Notes: generated by a model from the sequence alone, not told the origin. 64,000 bases of DNA from Komagataeibacter sp. FNDCR2 (GCF_021295395.1 NZ_JAIWOU010000001.1:2113001-2177000), one strand, 5' to 3'. Counted from the stretch's first letter, positions 10,374-19,746 are shown. Numbers and translations: made by a program.

Positions 10374-12101
10374 TCAGCCTGTCACCGGCTCCCATGTCAT
10401 TTCCCGCGTAACATGGATCAGTTCCGTGGCCGAAACGGCGGGCGAGATGAAAAATCCCTGCACATGATCCACACCCAGCCTGCATGCGATGTCGAACTCG
10501 GCCTGGGTTTCAACGCCCTCTATGGTGACGGTCAGGTTGTAGCCATGGCCAAGCTTGATGAGTGAGGCGAGCATGCTGCGGGCCTTTTCGTCCGTGGCGA
10601 CATCCCGGATAAGGCAGCGATCCAGCTTGAGCGCGCGCAACGGCAGTTCGCTCAGTGTGGAAAGGCGGGCCATGCCGTAACCGAAATTATCCATGGCCAG
10701 CCCGAATCCCTCCTCCGCCAGTTGACGCAGGTGCGCATAGCTTTTCTTGGCCCGGCGGCCCTGAAGCATCTGTTCGGTCACCTCCAGCATGAAGGTTTCG
10801 GGCGGCAGGTCGCGCCGCCGGATTTCACTGAACAGGTTGCCCTGTTGTTCAAGGTTCAGCAGGTCCAGATGTGACAGGTTGACCGCCACGCACAGGCCGG
10901 ACATGCCTGCCTGCTTCCATTTTTCGATATCGTCATGGAAGGACTGGATAAGATGTGCCTCCATGTCCTGTGCCAGAACGGAATCGGTAAAGACCTCGGC
11001 AAACAGCCCGGCGGAAAGAAGCCCGCGTTCGGGGTGATGCCAGCGCATGAGGGCCTCCGCCTGTTCGATCCGGCCCGTGCGTGTGTTGAGGATGGGCTGG
11101 TAATACACCTCGAACTGTTTTTCCCGCACGCCCACCCGGGCTTCGGCCAGTAGCCTGGCCCGCTTTATGGTGGTCTTGTGCAGGCCCGGCGTGAACATGC
11201 GCGCCTGCTTGCCGCCCGCCTGCTTGGCGGCATAGACCGCGACATCCGCGTTTTTCTGCAGGCCTTCCAGCGTCTCGTCACCCGTTATGCGGGTCGCGCC
11301 AATGCTGCCGGAAATGCGCACCGTCGCGCTGTCCAGCATGATCGGCTCTTCCAGCAGGTGCTGTATTTTCTTCAGTATGGTCTCAAGCGGCGTGATCTTC
11401 AGGCTCTTGTGCAGGATCAGGGCGAACTCGTCGCCCCCCAGCCGACTGATCACGTCATCTGGCCCGATCAGTTCAAGCAGGCGGGTGGCAATGGTCTTGA
11501 GTACCTCGTCACCCGCATGGTGGCCATGGATGTCATTGACGGGCTTGAAACCGTCCAGGTCGAACATGACCAGCACCCGTGGCTCGGCGCTGCGGCGCTT
11601 GCTGGCTTCCAGCGCCGTGACGAGATGGGCATTGAAACCACCCCGGTTGAGCAGGCCGGTCAGCATGTCGGTCGCGGCCTGTTTCCTCAGCCGCATCTTG
11701 GTGTTCATAAGCTCGGTGATCTCGAAACGGGCGGCGACGAACCCGTTGATGTCACCGCGCATGTTGCGGTGGGGAATGATGGTGGTTGCAACCCAGTAAT
11801 GACTGCCGTCCTTGGCGCGGTTGCATATGTTGCCATGCCATGTACGACCGGCATGCAGCGTCTTGTACATGTTGCGGAAGAATGCCTGGCTATGTTCGCC
11901 CGATTTCAGGATGCTGTGGGTATTGCCCAGAAGTTCCTGACGTGAATACTGGCTGATCTGACAAAATCTGTCGTTGACGTACGTAATGGTTCCGTTCTGG
12001 TCCGTGACAGCTACAATAAGGACATTGTCCACCACATCCGCCCAGAAGTCGGCATCTTCATGCGTTAGGGCGCGAAGCCTGTGGTCATGGTGAGCGGACA
12101 T
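10374..12101 (-). CDS. PAS-GGDEF-EAL cyclic-di-GMP signalling protein
   Basis: Protein of 575 residues. Order: PAS domain about 18-130 (VTDQNGTITYVNDRFCQIS, HSILKSGEHS, WHGNICNRAKDGSHYWV), GGDEF about 140-305 with intact active-site SRLGGDEFALIL near 219 and TDMLTGLLNRGGF, then EAL about 315-565. In the EAL part the signature is AEALMRW, the NLS and EVTEQ metal ligands are kept, and KLDR and IEGVET are present. The usual DDFG segment reads MDNFGYG, so one metal-binding Asp is Asn. Diguanylate cyclase activity is therefore likely and phosphodiesterase activity doubtful. The family controls cellulose synthesis in acetic acid bacteria, but no cellulose gene is adjacent. No membrane segment is visible. 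GAGGTAA precedes the start. Confidence 0.93.
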   Translation of the reverse strand: MSAHHDHRLRALTHEDADFWADVVDNVLIVAVTDQNGTITYVNDRFCQISQYSRQELLGNTHSILKSGEHSQAFFRNMYKTLHAGRTWHGNICNRAKDGSHYWVATTIIPHRNMRGDINGFVAARFEITELMNTKMRLRKQAATDMLTGLLNRGGFNAHLVTALEASKRRSAEPRVLVMFDLDGFKPVNDIHGHHAGDEVLKTIATRLLELIGPDDVISRLGGDEFALILHKSLKITPLETILKKIQHLLEEPIMLDSATVRISGSIGATRITGDETLEGLQKNADVAVYAAKQAGGKQARMFTPGLHKTTIKRARLLAEARVGVREKQFEVYYQPILNTRTGRIEQAEALMRWHHPERGLLSAGLFAEVFTDSVLAQDMEAHLIQSFHDDIEKWKQAGMSGLCVAVNLSHLDLLNLEQQGNLFSEIRRRDLPPETFMLEVTEQMLQGRRAKKSYAHLRQLAEEGFGLAMDNFGYGMARLSTLSELPLRALKLDRCLIRDVATDEKARSMLASLIKLGHGYNLTVTIEGVETQAEFDIACRLGVDHVQGFFISPAVSATELIHVTREMTWEPVTG

Positions 12102-12395
12102 TCTGTTACCTCAAGTACGGAGCCGAAAACCGGGTGCTGCCTTCCGGCAATCTAGGACGATTTTTTTTCGGTGAAACATCTTTGGCGGTGACGGGTCAGG
12201 CCGGAACGAACGAACCGTTCCGCGCCATATCCTTACCGCTACGGCCCCGTTGCCATAGGCGCAAGGGTATTACCAGCGCAAGGCGCGTGGCTGGCTGTAA
12301 TTTTTAGATAATAATCGTTTATATTTAGTTAAAATACCGCCCTGACGGACCGCCAGCCCCCTGTCCGGGGGGAAGCCGCGCCATGTTTCAGGCCG

Positions 12396-12647
12396 TCATC
12401 TTTCCGGCGGGCGGTTTTTGCCCGCACAGGCCGAACACCCGCCACATCCCCTGGCCTCACGTGGCAGGCTGCGCCGGGTCGCGTAACGGACCAGTCCATC
12501 GGGCGCGTGGCATCGGCGCAGGAGCAGGCCCGTCGCACCCCATAGTTTCTGGCGGCCGGCAGGGAACAGCCGCCCCGCCCAGTACAGCGCGCAGAGCGCG
12601 ACAGCCCCGCAGGCCAGCAGGATCTGGAGCAGGGAACCGGGCGCCAT
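12396..12647 (-). CDS. FeoB-associated small Cys-rich membrane protein
   Basis: Protein of 83 residues whose ATG shares one base with the feoB stop (TGATG arrangement), so it is translationally coupled. It has one N-terminal membrane segment (LLQILLACGAVALCALYWAG) and a C-terminal cysteine cluster CGGCSACAG. This layout, a single membrane helix followed by a short Cys-rich cytoplasmic tail, is that of FeoB-associated small proteins. It may be involved in iron handling or FeoB stability; the family's precise role is not settled. The middle is Arg-rich. Confidence 0.7.
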   Translation of the reverse strand: MAPGSLLQILLACGAVALCALYWAGRLFPAGRQKLWGATGLLLRRCHAPDGLVRYATRRSLPREARGCGGCSACAGKNRPPER

Positions 12648-14482
12648 CAGAACATCAGTGCGATATGGTAGGTCAGGAAAGCGGCGGCGTAGGCAAGGGC
12701 GAACAGGTACCCCGCAGTAAGGCCGACCATGGACCATGACAGCGTTTCGCGCCGGATCACCGCCAGGGTCGCCACGCATTGCGGCGCATAGACATACCAC
12801 GCCAGCAGCGAAAGGGCGGTGGCCAGACTCCAGTGCGAGGGCAGCATCTGGCCAAGCTGGCTTGCGGCCAGATCCGTATCCGTGCCCGAACCAAGGGAAT
12901 AGACCGTGGCCAGCGCCCCCACCGCGACCTCACGCGCCGCAAGGCCGGGGATCAGGGCGATACAGATCTGCCAGTTGAAGCCGAGCGGGGCGAAAACCGG
13001 CAGCATGAGATGGCCGATCCGGCCGGCGAGGCTCCAGTCAATGGCCGGCCCCGGCGCGCCCGCGGGCGGGGGCGGGAAGCTGGACAGCCCCCATAGCAGC
13101 ACCGTGAGCGAGACGATGGTGGTCCCCACGCGCACCAGGAATATGCGGGCGCGTTCCCACAGCCCCAGCGCGAGATCGCGCGGGTTGGGCAGCCGGTAGG
13201 CGGGCAGTTCCATAAGCAGCGTGGCTTCCTGCCTGTCGGTATTGCGCCAGCGCAGCACGCGCGCGACCAGCAGCGCCGAACCGATGCCGATCGCATAAAG
13301 CCCGAACAGAACCAGCCCCTGGAGGTTGAGGAACCCCGCGATGCTGCGGTGGGGAATGAACGCCCCGATCAGCAGCGTATAGACCGGCAGCCGCGCGGAA
13401 CAGGTCATGAGCGGGGCGATCAGGATCGTGATCAGCCGGTCGCGCGGGTTCTGGATGGTGCGGGTGGCCATGATGCCCGGCACCGCGCAGGCGAAGCTGG
13501 ACAGCAGCGGTATGAAGGAGCGCCCGCTCAGCCCCGCAACCGACATGAACCGGTCCAGCAGGAAGGCCGCGCGCGGCAGGTAGCCCGATTCCTCCAGCAC
13601 CAGTATCCACAGGAACAGGATCAGGATTTGCGGCAGGAACGTCACCACGCTGCCCGCGCCCGCGATGACGCCATCAACGATCAGGCTGCGTATGACGCCC
13701 GGCGGCAGCATCCGCCCCACCGCCTGCCCCAGCATGCCCATGCCCGCGTCGATTCCGTCCATGAGCGGCTGCGCCCATGCGAACACCGCCTGGAACATGA
13801 AAAACAGCAGCACGACCAGCAGGACCGGCCCCCAGACCGGATGCAGCACCCAGCGGTCGAGCCGTTCCTCCATCCGGTCGGACAGGGGGGAGGAATGGGT
13901 CACGCAGTCCGCCAGGATCCCGCGCACCATCGCATGCAGGTCCGTGCCGGGGGGGAGCGGGGTAGGAACGGGCGGCAGGGCGCCGTCCAGTTCCTCCAGC
14001 AGGCTGCATGCGCCATTGCGCCTGATGCCGACCGTGGCGACGACAGGCATGCCAAGCTCCGCCTGCAGGCGCGGCAGGTCGATTTCCATGCCGTTGCGCC
14101 GGGCGGCATCGACCATGTTCAGCGCCAGGATCACGGGGCGGCCTATGGCGCGCATTTCCAGCACGAAACGCAGGTGCAGCCGCAGGTTGGTCGCATCCGC
14201 AACACAGACCAGCAGGTCGGGGGGCGTCTCCCCCCTATAGGTTCCGGCGCAGACATCGCGGGTCACGGCCTCATCGGGGCTGGTGGCGTTCAGGCTGTAC
14301 GCGCCGGGCAGGTCAAGCAGGCGGACGCGGCGGCCCCCGGCGGTGGTGAACCAGCCTTCCTTGCGTTCAACAGTGGCGCCCGCGTAATTGGCCACTTTCT
14401 GCCTGCTGCCGGTCAGCAGGTTGAACAGGGCGGTCTTGCCGCAGTTGGGGTTCCCGACCAGTGCGATGTTAAGGGTGGTCAT
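12647..14482 (-). CDS. feoB: Ferrous iron transport GTPase FeoB
   Basis: Protein of 611 residues, shorter than the 773-residue E. coli FeoB but within the range of the family. The N-terminal G domain has G1 GNPNCGKT at residues 10-17, G2/GAP region ANYAGATVERKEG, G3 DLPGAYSL and G4 NMVD. The membrane core contains gate motifs such as FIPLLSSFACAVPGIMATRT and GLAAREVAVGALATVYSLG. It imports Fe2+ across the inner membrane. Its ATG overlaps the feoA stop (ATGA) and its stop overlaps the small Cys-rich gene downstream, forming a compact three-gene operon. Confidence 0.96.
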   Translation of the reverse strand: MTTLNIALVGNPNCGKTALFNLLTGSRQKVANYAGATVERKEGWFTTAGGRRVRLLDLPGAYSLNATSPDEAVTRDVCAGTYRGETPPDLLVCVADATNLRLHLRFVLEMRAIGRPVILALNMVDAARRNGMEIDLPRLQAELGMPVVATVGIRRNGACSLLEELDGALPPVPTPLPPGTDLHAMVRGILADCVTHSSPLSDRMEERLDRWVLHPVWGPVLLVVLLFFMFQAVFAWAQPLMDGIDAGMGMLGQAVGRMLPPGVIRSLIVDGVIAGAGSVVTFLPQILILFLWILVLEESGYLPRAAFLLDRFMSVAGLSGRSFIPLLSSFACAVPGIMATRTIQNPRDRLITILIAPLMTCSARLPVYTLLIGAFIPHRSIAGFLNLQGLVLFGLYAIGIGSALLVARVLRWRNTDRQEATLLMELPAYRLPNPRDLALGLWERARIFLVRVGTTIVSLTVLLWGLSSFPPPPAGAPGPAIDWSLAGRIGHLMLPVFAPLGFNWQICIALIPGLAAREVAVGALATVYSLGSGTDTDLAASQLGQMLPSHWSLATALSLLAWYVYAPQCVATLAVIRRETLSWSMVGLTAGYLFALAYAAAFLTYHIALMF

Positions 14483-14727
14483 TCCTGCTCTTTCACCGTG
14501 TGGACGTGTACCCGTTCCGCCTCCGTGCGGCGTAGGGCGAAGCGGGTGAACCCGATGCGTACCGCCAGCGGATCACCGCCCATGGGCGCGGTCGCGACAA
14601 CACGCACGGCCTCGCCCGGTACGAAACCGAGTTCACGCAAACGCCGTGCCACGGGGTCGGCGTTGTCCGGGTCGTCAACGCTGTCAATCACACCATCGGT
14701 GCCGCGTGGCAGGTCGCTCAGTCGCAT
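14479..14727 (-). CDS. feoA: FeoA SH3-like ferrous iron transport protein
   Basis: Protein of 82 residues, the usual FeoA size. Recognisable features are LSDLPRG at the start, ARRLRELGFVPGEAVRVVATAPMGGDPLAVRIG in the middle (quoted as two joined motifs, RRLRELGFVPGE and GDPLAVRIG) and a short basic end. FeoA is a small cytoplasmic SH3-like protein needed for FeoB function. It is first in the operon, and AT-rich sequence with a Fur-box-like element lies immediately upstream. Confidence 0.93.
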   Translation of the reverse strand: MRLSDLPRGTDGVIDSVDDPDNADPVARRLRELGFVPGEAVRVVATAPMGGDPLAVRIGFTRFALRRTEAERVHVHTVKEQE

Positions 14728-14756
14728 GGGTAAGACTTCATCCAGCCGATAAAAGT

Positions 14757-14782
14757 AAGTAATAATTATTATTAATTATTCA
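14757..14782. promoter_or_regulatory. Candidate Fur-type iron-responsive operator upstream of feoA
   Basis: AATAATTATTATTAATTATT at 14761-14780 is an AT-only, partly palindromic run in otherwise GC-rich DNA, about 35 bases before the feoA ATG. It resembles the repeated NAT(A/T)AT pattern of Fur boxes. An iron regulator site here would fit feo control. It also supplies an AT-rich promoter, so the two possibilities overlap. Confidence 0.45.
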
Positions 14783-14871
14783 TTGCAGTGCTGTCCATCA
14801 TGTTTATCCATTTGCCTGCACTGTTTCCGGGGCGGGTATGTTCAGCGCACATGCAGGACCGTTACTGTCCG

Positions 14872-16191
14872 TTATGGATGGGCGGATAATATATGGAAGA
14901 ACGTGCCCGATACATGCCCCCGCCGCGCGCCCCCCGCGCCGCGTTCGGCCCCGTATCCATCGCGCATGTCCGCAAGGGGCGTGTCGTTGCCTGGATCGGT
15001 GACGGTGGCGTAGTGGAATTCATGCCCGCGCAGGGTGGCGCCCGCGCGGCCTATGGCGCAGTCATGGCGCAGGGTGGCGGCGCGGTAGCCAAGGTTCATC
15101 CGGCGTGTGGCGAAGGACGTGGCATGGCCCAGCAGGCCGGTCATGCGATGGGTGTGGCCCGCTGCATCCGTCAGGCTTTCCCCCAGCACCATGAACCCCC
15201 CGCATTCCCCATGCACCGGCCGGGTGGTCGCGAAGCTGACCAGCGCGTGGCGGAAACGCGCCGCCGCCGCCAGTCGTCCCGCATGCAGTTCGGGGTAGCC
15301 GCCGGGCAGCCAGCAGGCATCGCAGTCTTCCGCCGGGCCTTCGTTACCGAGCGGGGAAAAGGAGTGGAGTTCCGCGCCCGCCGCGCGCCAGCCCGCCACG
15401 ATATGGGCATAGAGAAAGGAAAAGGCCGCGTCGTTCGCCACCGCGATCCGCTGTCCCGGCGGGGGCAGGGCGGGCGTTGCGGCCTGCGTAGCCGTGATGG
15501 CGGGCGCCCGGGCGCAGGCGAGGATGGCGTCAAGATCCAGATCGCGTTCGGCCTGCGTGGCCAGCCGGTCGGCCAGCGCGGCCAGCCCGTCATGCTCGCG
15601 CGCCTGGACCAGCCCCAGGTGGCGTTCGGGCATCTGAAGCCCCGCATCGCGCCCGAACGCGCCCACAACCGGAATTCCGGTGGCGGTAATGGCCTGTGTC
15701 GCCATGGCGGCGTGCCGGGGCGAGCCGACACGGTTCAGGATCACGCCCGCGATCCGCACCGACGGGTTCAGCCGGGCAAAGCCCAGCGCCACCGCCGCCG
15801 CCGACTGGCCCTGCCCCGAAATGTCCACAACCAGCAGTACGGGCAGCGCATAGCGCGCGGCAATGTCCGATGGCGCGCCGCGCGCGTTCTCCGGGCCCAG
15901 CAACCCGTCGAACAGCCCCATGGAGGCTTCCGTCACCAGCAGGTCACAGCCATGGGCGGCCTCTGCCATGATGGTGTCCAGCAGGGGGGCCGACATGGCC
16001 CAGCTATCAAGGTTGGGGCTGGCGTGGCCGGTCAGGGCTTCATGAAAGGCGGGGTCGATATAGTCCGGTCCGGTCTTGGCCCCGCGCACGGCAATGCCCC
16101 GGCGGCGCAGGGCGGCCAGAATGGCCAGTGTCAGCGTGGTCTTGCCGCTGCCCGAGCGGGGTGCGGCGATCATCAGCCCTCGTGTCATCAT
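14872..16191 (-). CDS. cobB: Cobyrinic acid a,c-diamide synthase (hydrogenobyrinate type)
   Basis: Protein of about 439 residues. N-terminal ATP-binding domain: MIAAPRSGSGKTTLTLAIL, then GAKTGPDYIDPAFH and LLVTEASMGLFDG. The C-terminal class I glutamine amidotransferase-like domain has ACWLPGGYPELHA and the nucleophile region RPVHGECGGFMVLG. The enzyme amidates side chains a and c, using hydrogenobyrinate in the aerobic pathway. The start at 16191 is preferred because AGGAAC lies seven bases upstream; 16227 is a longer in-frame option. It is the last minus-strand gene of the cluster and is divergent from cbiD with 68 bases between starts. Confidence 0.94.
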   Translation of the reverse strand: MMTRGLMIAAPRSGSGKTTLTLAILAALRRRGIAVRGAKTGPDYIDPAFHEALTGHASPNLDSWAMSAPLLDTIMAEAAHGCDLLVTEASMGLFDGLLGPENARGAPSDIAARYALPVLLVVDISGQGQSAAAVALGFARLNPSVRIAGVILNRVGSPRHAAMATQAITATGIPVVGAFGRDAGLQMPERHLGLVQAREHDGLAALADRLATQAERDLDLDAILACARAPAITATQAATPALPPPGQRIAVANDAAFSFLYAHIVAGWRAAGAELHSFSPLGNEGPAEDCDACWLPGGYPELHAGRLAAAARFRHALVSFATTRPVHGECGGFMVLGESLTDAAGHTHRMTGLLGHATSFATRRMNLGYRAATLRHDCAIGRAGATLRGHEFHYATVTDPGNDTPLADMRDGYGAERGAGGARRGHVSGTFFHILSAHP

Positions 16192-16259
16192 GTCCGTTCC
16201 TGCTAAACCGGTGGCGACCGGAGCCATTCCTTACCCTGCTGGAAAAGAAGACCTCTCAG

Positions 16260-17351
16260 ATGGAGCATACCCATACCAGCCTGCGCCGGGGCTGGACTAC
16301 CGGCAGTTGCGCCACCGCCGCCGCCCGCGCCGCATGGAGCAGCCTGTGCGGGCTGGGGTTTCCCGATCCCGTCACCATTACCCTGCCGGGTGGCCAGCGC
16401 GTGGCCTTCGCGCTGGCCGCCCATGGCCAGGAGGGGGATAGCGCATGGGCGGCGGTGGTCAAGGACGCGGGCGATGACCCGGACGTGACCCATGGCGCGC
16501 ATGTGCGCGTGGACGTGCGCCCGGCCCCACCGGGCAGCGGCGTCATTTTCCGCGCGGGCGCGGGGGTGGGCACCATCACGCTGCCGGGGCTGCCCCTGCC
16601 ACCGGGGGAGCCCGCGATCAATCCCGTGCCCCGCCGCATGATCCGCGCGGCGCTGCGGGAGGTGACGGGGCACGAGCCGGATGCGGAGGTGACGGTTTCC
16701 ATCGCGGGCGGGCAGGAAATGGCGCGCCATACGCTTAATGGCCGGCTGGGCATCGTGGGGGGGCTGTCCATTCTGGGCACCACCGGCATCGTGGTGCCGT
16801 TTTCCTGCGCCGCGTGGATCGACAGCATCCATCGCGGCGTGGACGTGGCCCGCGCGCTGGGGCTGGGGCATGTGGTGGGGTCAACGGGCAATGTGTCGGA
16901 ACAGGCGGCGCGCGCGCTGTATGGCCTGCCGCAGGAAGCCATGCTGGAAATGGGGGATTTTGCCGGCGGCCTGCTGAAATACCTGCGCACGCACCCGGTC
17001 GGGCGCGTTACGGTGGCCGGTGGCGTGGCCAAGATGACCAAGCTGGCGCAGGGGTTCATGGACCTGCATTCGCGCCGGGGGCAGGCCGACATGGCGCGTC
17101 TGGCCGATCTGGCGCGCATGGCGGGGGCCACGGCGGCGCTGGCGGCGCAGGTCGCGCAGGCCCATTCGGTCGCGGCGGCCTTCGCGCTGGCCCGGCAGGC
17201 CGGGGTTGACCTGGGCCCGCCCGTGGCGCGGGGCGCATGGGCACAGGCGCGCGCTGTGCTGGCGGGGGCTGACTGCTTGCTGGACGTGCTGCTGTTCGAC
17301 CGGGCGGGAAAGCTGGTGGCCCGGCATGGCCCCTGTCCCGTCACGGACTGA
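16260..17351 (+). CDS. cbiD: CbiD-type C1 methyltransferase of corrin biosynthesis
   Basis: Protein of 363 residues. The start, LRRGWTTGSCATAAARAA, is the CbiD signature. Further family motifs are TLPGLPLPPGEPAINPVPR, GLSILGTTGIV and GFAGGLLKYL-like sequence near 240. In the anaerobic pathway CbiD methylates cobalt-precorrin-5B at C1. Here it sits among aerobic-pathway genes and no cobF is seen, so it probably supplies the C1 methylation otherwise done by CobF. It is on the plus strand, opposite to its cluster neighbours, and its 3' end is 24 bases from the convergent cobM stop. Confidence 0.93.
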   Translation: MEHTHTSLRRGWTTGSCATAAARAAWSSLCGLGFPDPVTITLPGGQRVAFALAAHGQEGDSAWAAVVKDAGDDPDVTHGAHVRVDVRPAPPGSGVIFRAGAGVGTITLPGLPLPPGEPAINPVPRRMIRAALREVTGHEPDAEVTVSIAGGQEMARHTLNGRLGIVGGLSILGTTGIVVPFSCAAWIDSIHRGVDVARALGLGHVVGSTGNVSEQAARALYGLPQEAMLEMGDFAGGLLKYLRTHPVGRVTVAGGVAKMTKLAQGFMDLHSRRGQADMARLADLARMAGATAALAAQVAQAHSVAAAFALARQAGVDLGPPVARGAWAQARAVLAGADCLLDVLLFDRAGKLVARHGPCPVTD

Positions 17352-17375
17352 GGGCTGTGCGGCCGGGTGCCGGGG

Positions 17376-18128
17376 TCAGGAGCGGAAGCGACGGTGATAA
17401 TCCGCGTCATACAGCGCGCTTTCACGGAAATCCTCTGTGCCCAGCGCGGGGCCGACCAGCACCAGCGCCGTGCGTTCCACCGGGTTGCGGGCAAGCTGGT
17501 CGCCTATGGTGGCCAGCGTGCCGCGCAGCACGAGCTGGTCGGGCCACGTGGCGCGTGCCACGATGGCGACCGGGCAGTCCGCGCCGTAAAGCGGGATGAG
17601 TTCGGCTACGATCCGGTCCAGCACATGAATGGCCAGATGGATGGCCAGCGTGGCCCCGGTCGCGCCGAAGGCGGCCAGCTTCTCACGCTCCGGCATGGCG
17701 GAAGCCCGGCCGCTCACCCGCGTCAGCACCACGCTCTGCGCCACTTCCGGCACCGTCAGCTCCCGCCCCAGCACCGAGGCGGCGGCAGCGAAGGCGGGCA
17801 CGCCGGGTGTCATCGTCCATGGAATGCCGTGGCGGTCCAGCCTGCGGATCTGTTCGGCCACCGCGCTGTAAACCGACAGGTCGCCCGAATGCAGGCGCGC
17901 GATGTCCTGCCCCGCCGCGTGGGCCCTGATGTATTCCTGCTCGATCAGGTCCAGCGTAAGCGGCGCGGTGTCCACCAGCCGGGCATCGGGGGGGCAGTGT
18001 TCCAGCATTTCGGCGGGTACGATCGACCCCGCGTACAGGCAGACCGGGCACCGCGCCAGCAGGTCGCGCCCGCGAAGGGTCAGCAGGTCGGCGGCGCCGG
18101 GGCCCGCGCCGATGAAGTGTACGGTCAT
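17376..18128 (-). CDS. cobM: Precorrin-4 C11-methyltransferase
   Basis: Protein of 250 residues of the tetrapyrrole methylase superfamily. It starts [18 protein letters not shown], followed by [32 protein letters not shown] (the CobM-type SAM site) and [16 protein letters not shown]. It methylates C11 of precorrin-4. Its ATG overlaps the cobE stop by four bases (ATGA), so the two are co-translated. Confidence 0.95.
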   Translation of the reverse strand: MTVHFIGAGPGAADLLTLRGRDLLARCPVCLYAGSIVPAEMLEHCPPDARLVDTAPLTLDLIEQEYIRAHAAGQDIARLHSGDLSVYSAVAEQIRRLDRHGIPWTMTPGVPAFAAAASVLGRELTVPEVAQSVVLTRVSGRASAMPEREKLAAFGATGATLAIHLAIHVLDRIVAELIPLYGADCPVAIVARATWPDQLVLRGTLATIGDQLARNPVERTALVLVGPALGTEDFRESALYDADYHRRFRS

Positions 18129-18499
18129 GCGTCATCTCCCTGTGCCATGGCACATGTTGCGTGGGTGCCGGTCATGCGCGGCACGATCAGTCCTGAATGC
18201 GCGCCCGCCGCCGCCAGCGCGCAGCCTTCCGCCACCGAGGCCACGCCCACCGCCGCCTGCGCGCGCGCGGAACGGGTGACGCAGCGCGGCTGGGCGGCCA
18301 GCAGTTCGGCGGGCGTGACGGCGCGCAGCCTCAGGCCCAGATGGGCCATGGCCGCCTGCAACCCGGTCTCGCGGTAGCGGAAGGCGGGCACGGCCACAAG
18401 ATCCGCCTGCCGTCCGGCGCGCGCCTGCACGGCCCGGAGCAGGGCGATGATGTCGTGCATGTCGCACCCGCTGCGCAGGCCCAGCCCGGCCACGATCAT
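18125..18499 (-). CDS. cobE: CobE / CbiG C-terminal-domain protein
   Basis: Protein of 124 residues matching the C-terminal domain of CbiG, which in aerobic cobalamin producers stands alone as CobE. Seen: [19 protein letters not shown] at the start, a central [17 protein letters not shown] and an [20 protein letters not shown] segment, which matches the family's SVAEAAAL-type motif. CobE is required in aerobic synthesis but its chemical role is unclear. Four-base ATGA overlaps join it to cobL upstream and cobM downstream. Confidence 0.85.
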   Translation of the reverse strand: MIVAGLGLRSGCDMHDIIALLRAVQARAGRQADLVAVPAFRYRETGLQAAMAHLGLRLRAVTPAELLAAQPRCVTRSARAQAAVGVASVAEGCALAAAGAHSGLIVPRMTGTHATCAMAQGDDA

Positions 18500-19746
18500 G
18501 GCCGCGCGCCCCCGGCCCGGTGGACGGCGTAGGTGGTGACCCCCATGCCGGGGCGGAAGGCGTGAAAACGCCCGATCGGCTCCAGATGCTCCACCTGCAT
18601 GCGGGTCAGCGTGCCGCCCCATTTCGCGTGCGCGGCCATGACCGCCGCCTCGCTTTCCAGCGTGACGGCATTGGCGACCAGCCGCCCATGGGCGGGCAGC
18701 ACCTGCCATGCCGCATCGAGCATGCCGGGATTGCTCACGCCACCACCAATGAAAACGGCGTCGGGCGGGGGCAATCCATCGGCCAGCATCTGGCGCAGGA
18801 TGTCGGGCGCGCTGCCAGCCACGACCCGCAGGGCCGGCACCCCGAGGTTGAGGGCGTTATGGGCGATCCGCGCGCCGCGCGTGGCGGATTTTTCAATGGC
18901 GATGGCGCGGTTGGCGGGGTGGCGCAGCATCCATTCAATGCCGATGGAGCCGGAACCGCCCCCAATATCCCACAGCATCTCCCCCCGGCGCGGGGCCAGG
19001 GCGGACAGGGTGGCGGCGCGGATTTCGCGCTTGGTGATCTGCCCGTCATGGGCGAACAGCCCGTCGGGCAGGCCACAGGCCAGCGGGATGACCAGTGCGT
19101 CACGGTCCGCCACGATCTCCAGCGCCATGAGGTTGAGCCGGGGCGGGAGCGGAGCGTCGTCTTCCGCCATCCGCGCGACCGTTGTGGTGTGGCGGGTCTG
19201 CCCCGGCCCGCCCAGCGCGCCGAGCACATGCATGACGGACGCCCCGAAACCACGCCCCAGCAGCCAGCGCGCGAAGGCTTGCGGCGTCCCTTCATCGGCG
19301 GACAGGACAACCAGCCTGCTCCCGGGTTGCAGGGCGGGGGCCACGGCTTCCATTGGGCGGCCGCACAGGGAATGGAGGCTGACATCCTGCTCCGCCCATC
19401 CCAGCAGGTTGCACGCCCGCGCCATGGCGGAGGGGGCGGGCAGGCAGGACATTTCCTCCATGGGCAGGTGGCGGCGCAGCGTGGCCCCGACCCCGAACAC
19501 GAACGGATCCCCCGACGCCAGTACGCAGACCGGCCGACCGCGCCAGCCCAGCAGTTCCCGCACGCCATCGGCAAACGGGTGCGGCCACGCCAGCGTGCGG
19601 CCCGTGATCAGCGGCGCAGCCAGCGCGAGATGGCGCGCGCCCCCCACCACAAGCGCCGCCGCCCCGATCAGGGCGCGCGTGGCGGCGGGCAACCCCTCGA
19701 CACCGTCTTCCCCAATGCCGATAACATGCAGCCATGGCGCATTCAT
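18496..19746 (-). CDS. cobL: Precorrin-6Y C5,15-methyltransferase (decarboxylating)
   Basis: Protein of 416 residues, a fusion of the CbiE-type and CbiT-type domains as in classical CobL. N-terminal CbiE part: HVIGIGEDGVEGL, VCVLASGDPFVFGVG. C-terminal CbiT part: DGQITKREIRAATLSAL, MLWDIGGGSGSIGIEWM as the SAM site, and FIGGGVSNPGMLDAAW. It methylates C5 and C15 and removes the C12 acetate carboxyl group. Its start is only 32 bases from the divergent cobK start, leaving little room for its own promoter, so it may depend on read-through from cobJ across cobK. Confidence 0.96.
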   Translation of the reverse strand: MNAPWLHVIGIGEDGVEGLPAATRALIGAAALVVGGARHLALAAPLITGRTLAWPHPFADGVRELLGWRGRPVCVLASGDPFVFGVGATLRRHLPMEEMSCLPAPSAMARACNLLGWAEQDVSLHSLCGRPMEAVAPALQPGSRLVVLSADEGTPQAFARWLLGRGFGASVMHVLGALGGPGQTRHTTTVARMAEDDAPLPPRLNLMALEIVADRDALVIPLACGLPDGLFAHDGQITKREIRAATLSALAPRRGEMLWDIGGGSGSIGIEWMLRHPANRAIAIEKSATRGARIAHNALNLGVPALRVVAGSAPDILRQMLADGLPPPDAVFIGGGVSNPGMLDAAWQVLPAHGRLVANAVTLESEAAVMAAHAKWGGTLTRMQVEHLEPIGRFHAFRPGMGVTTYAVHRAGGARP

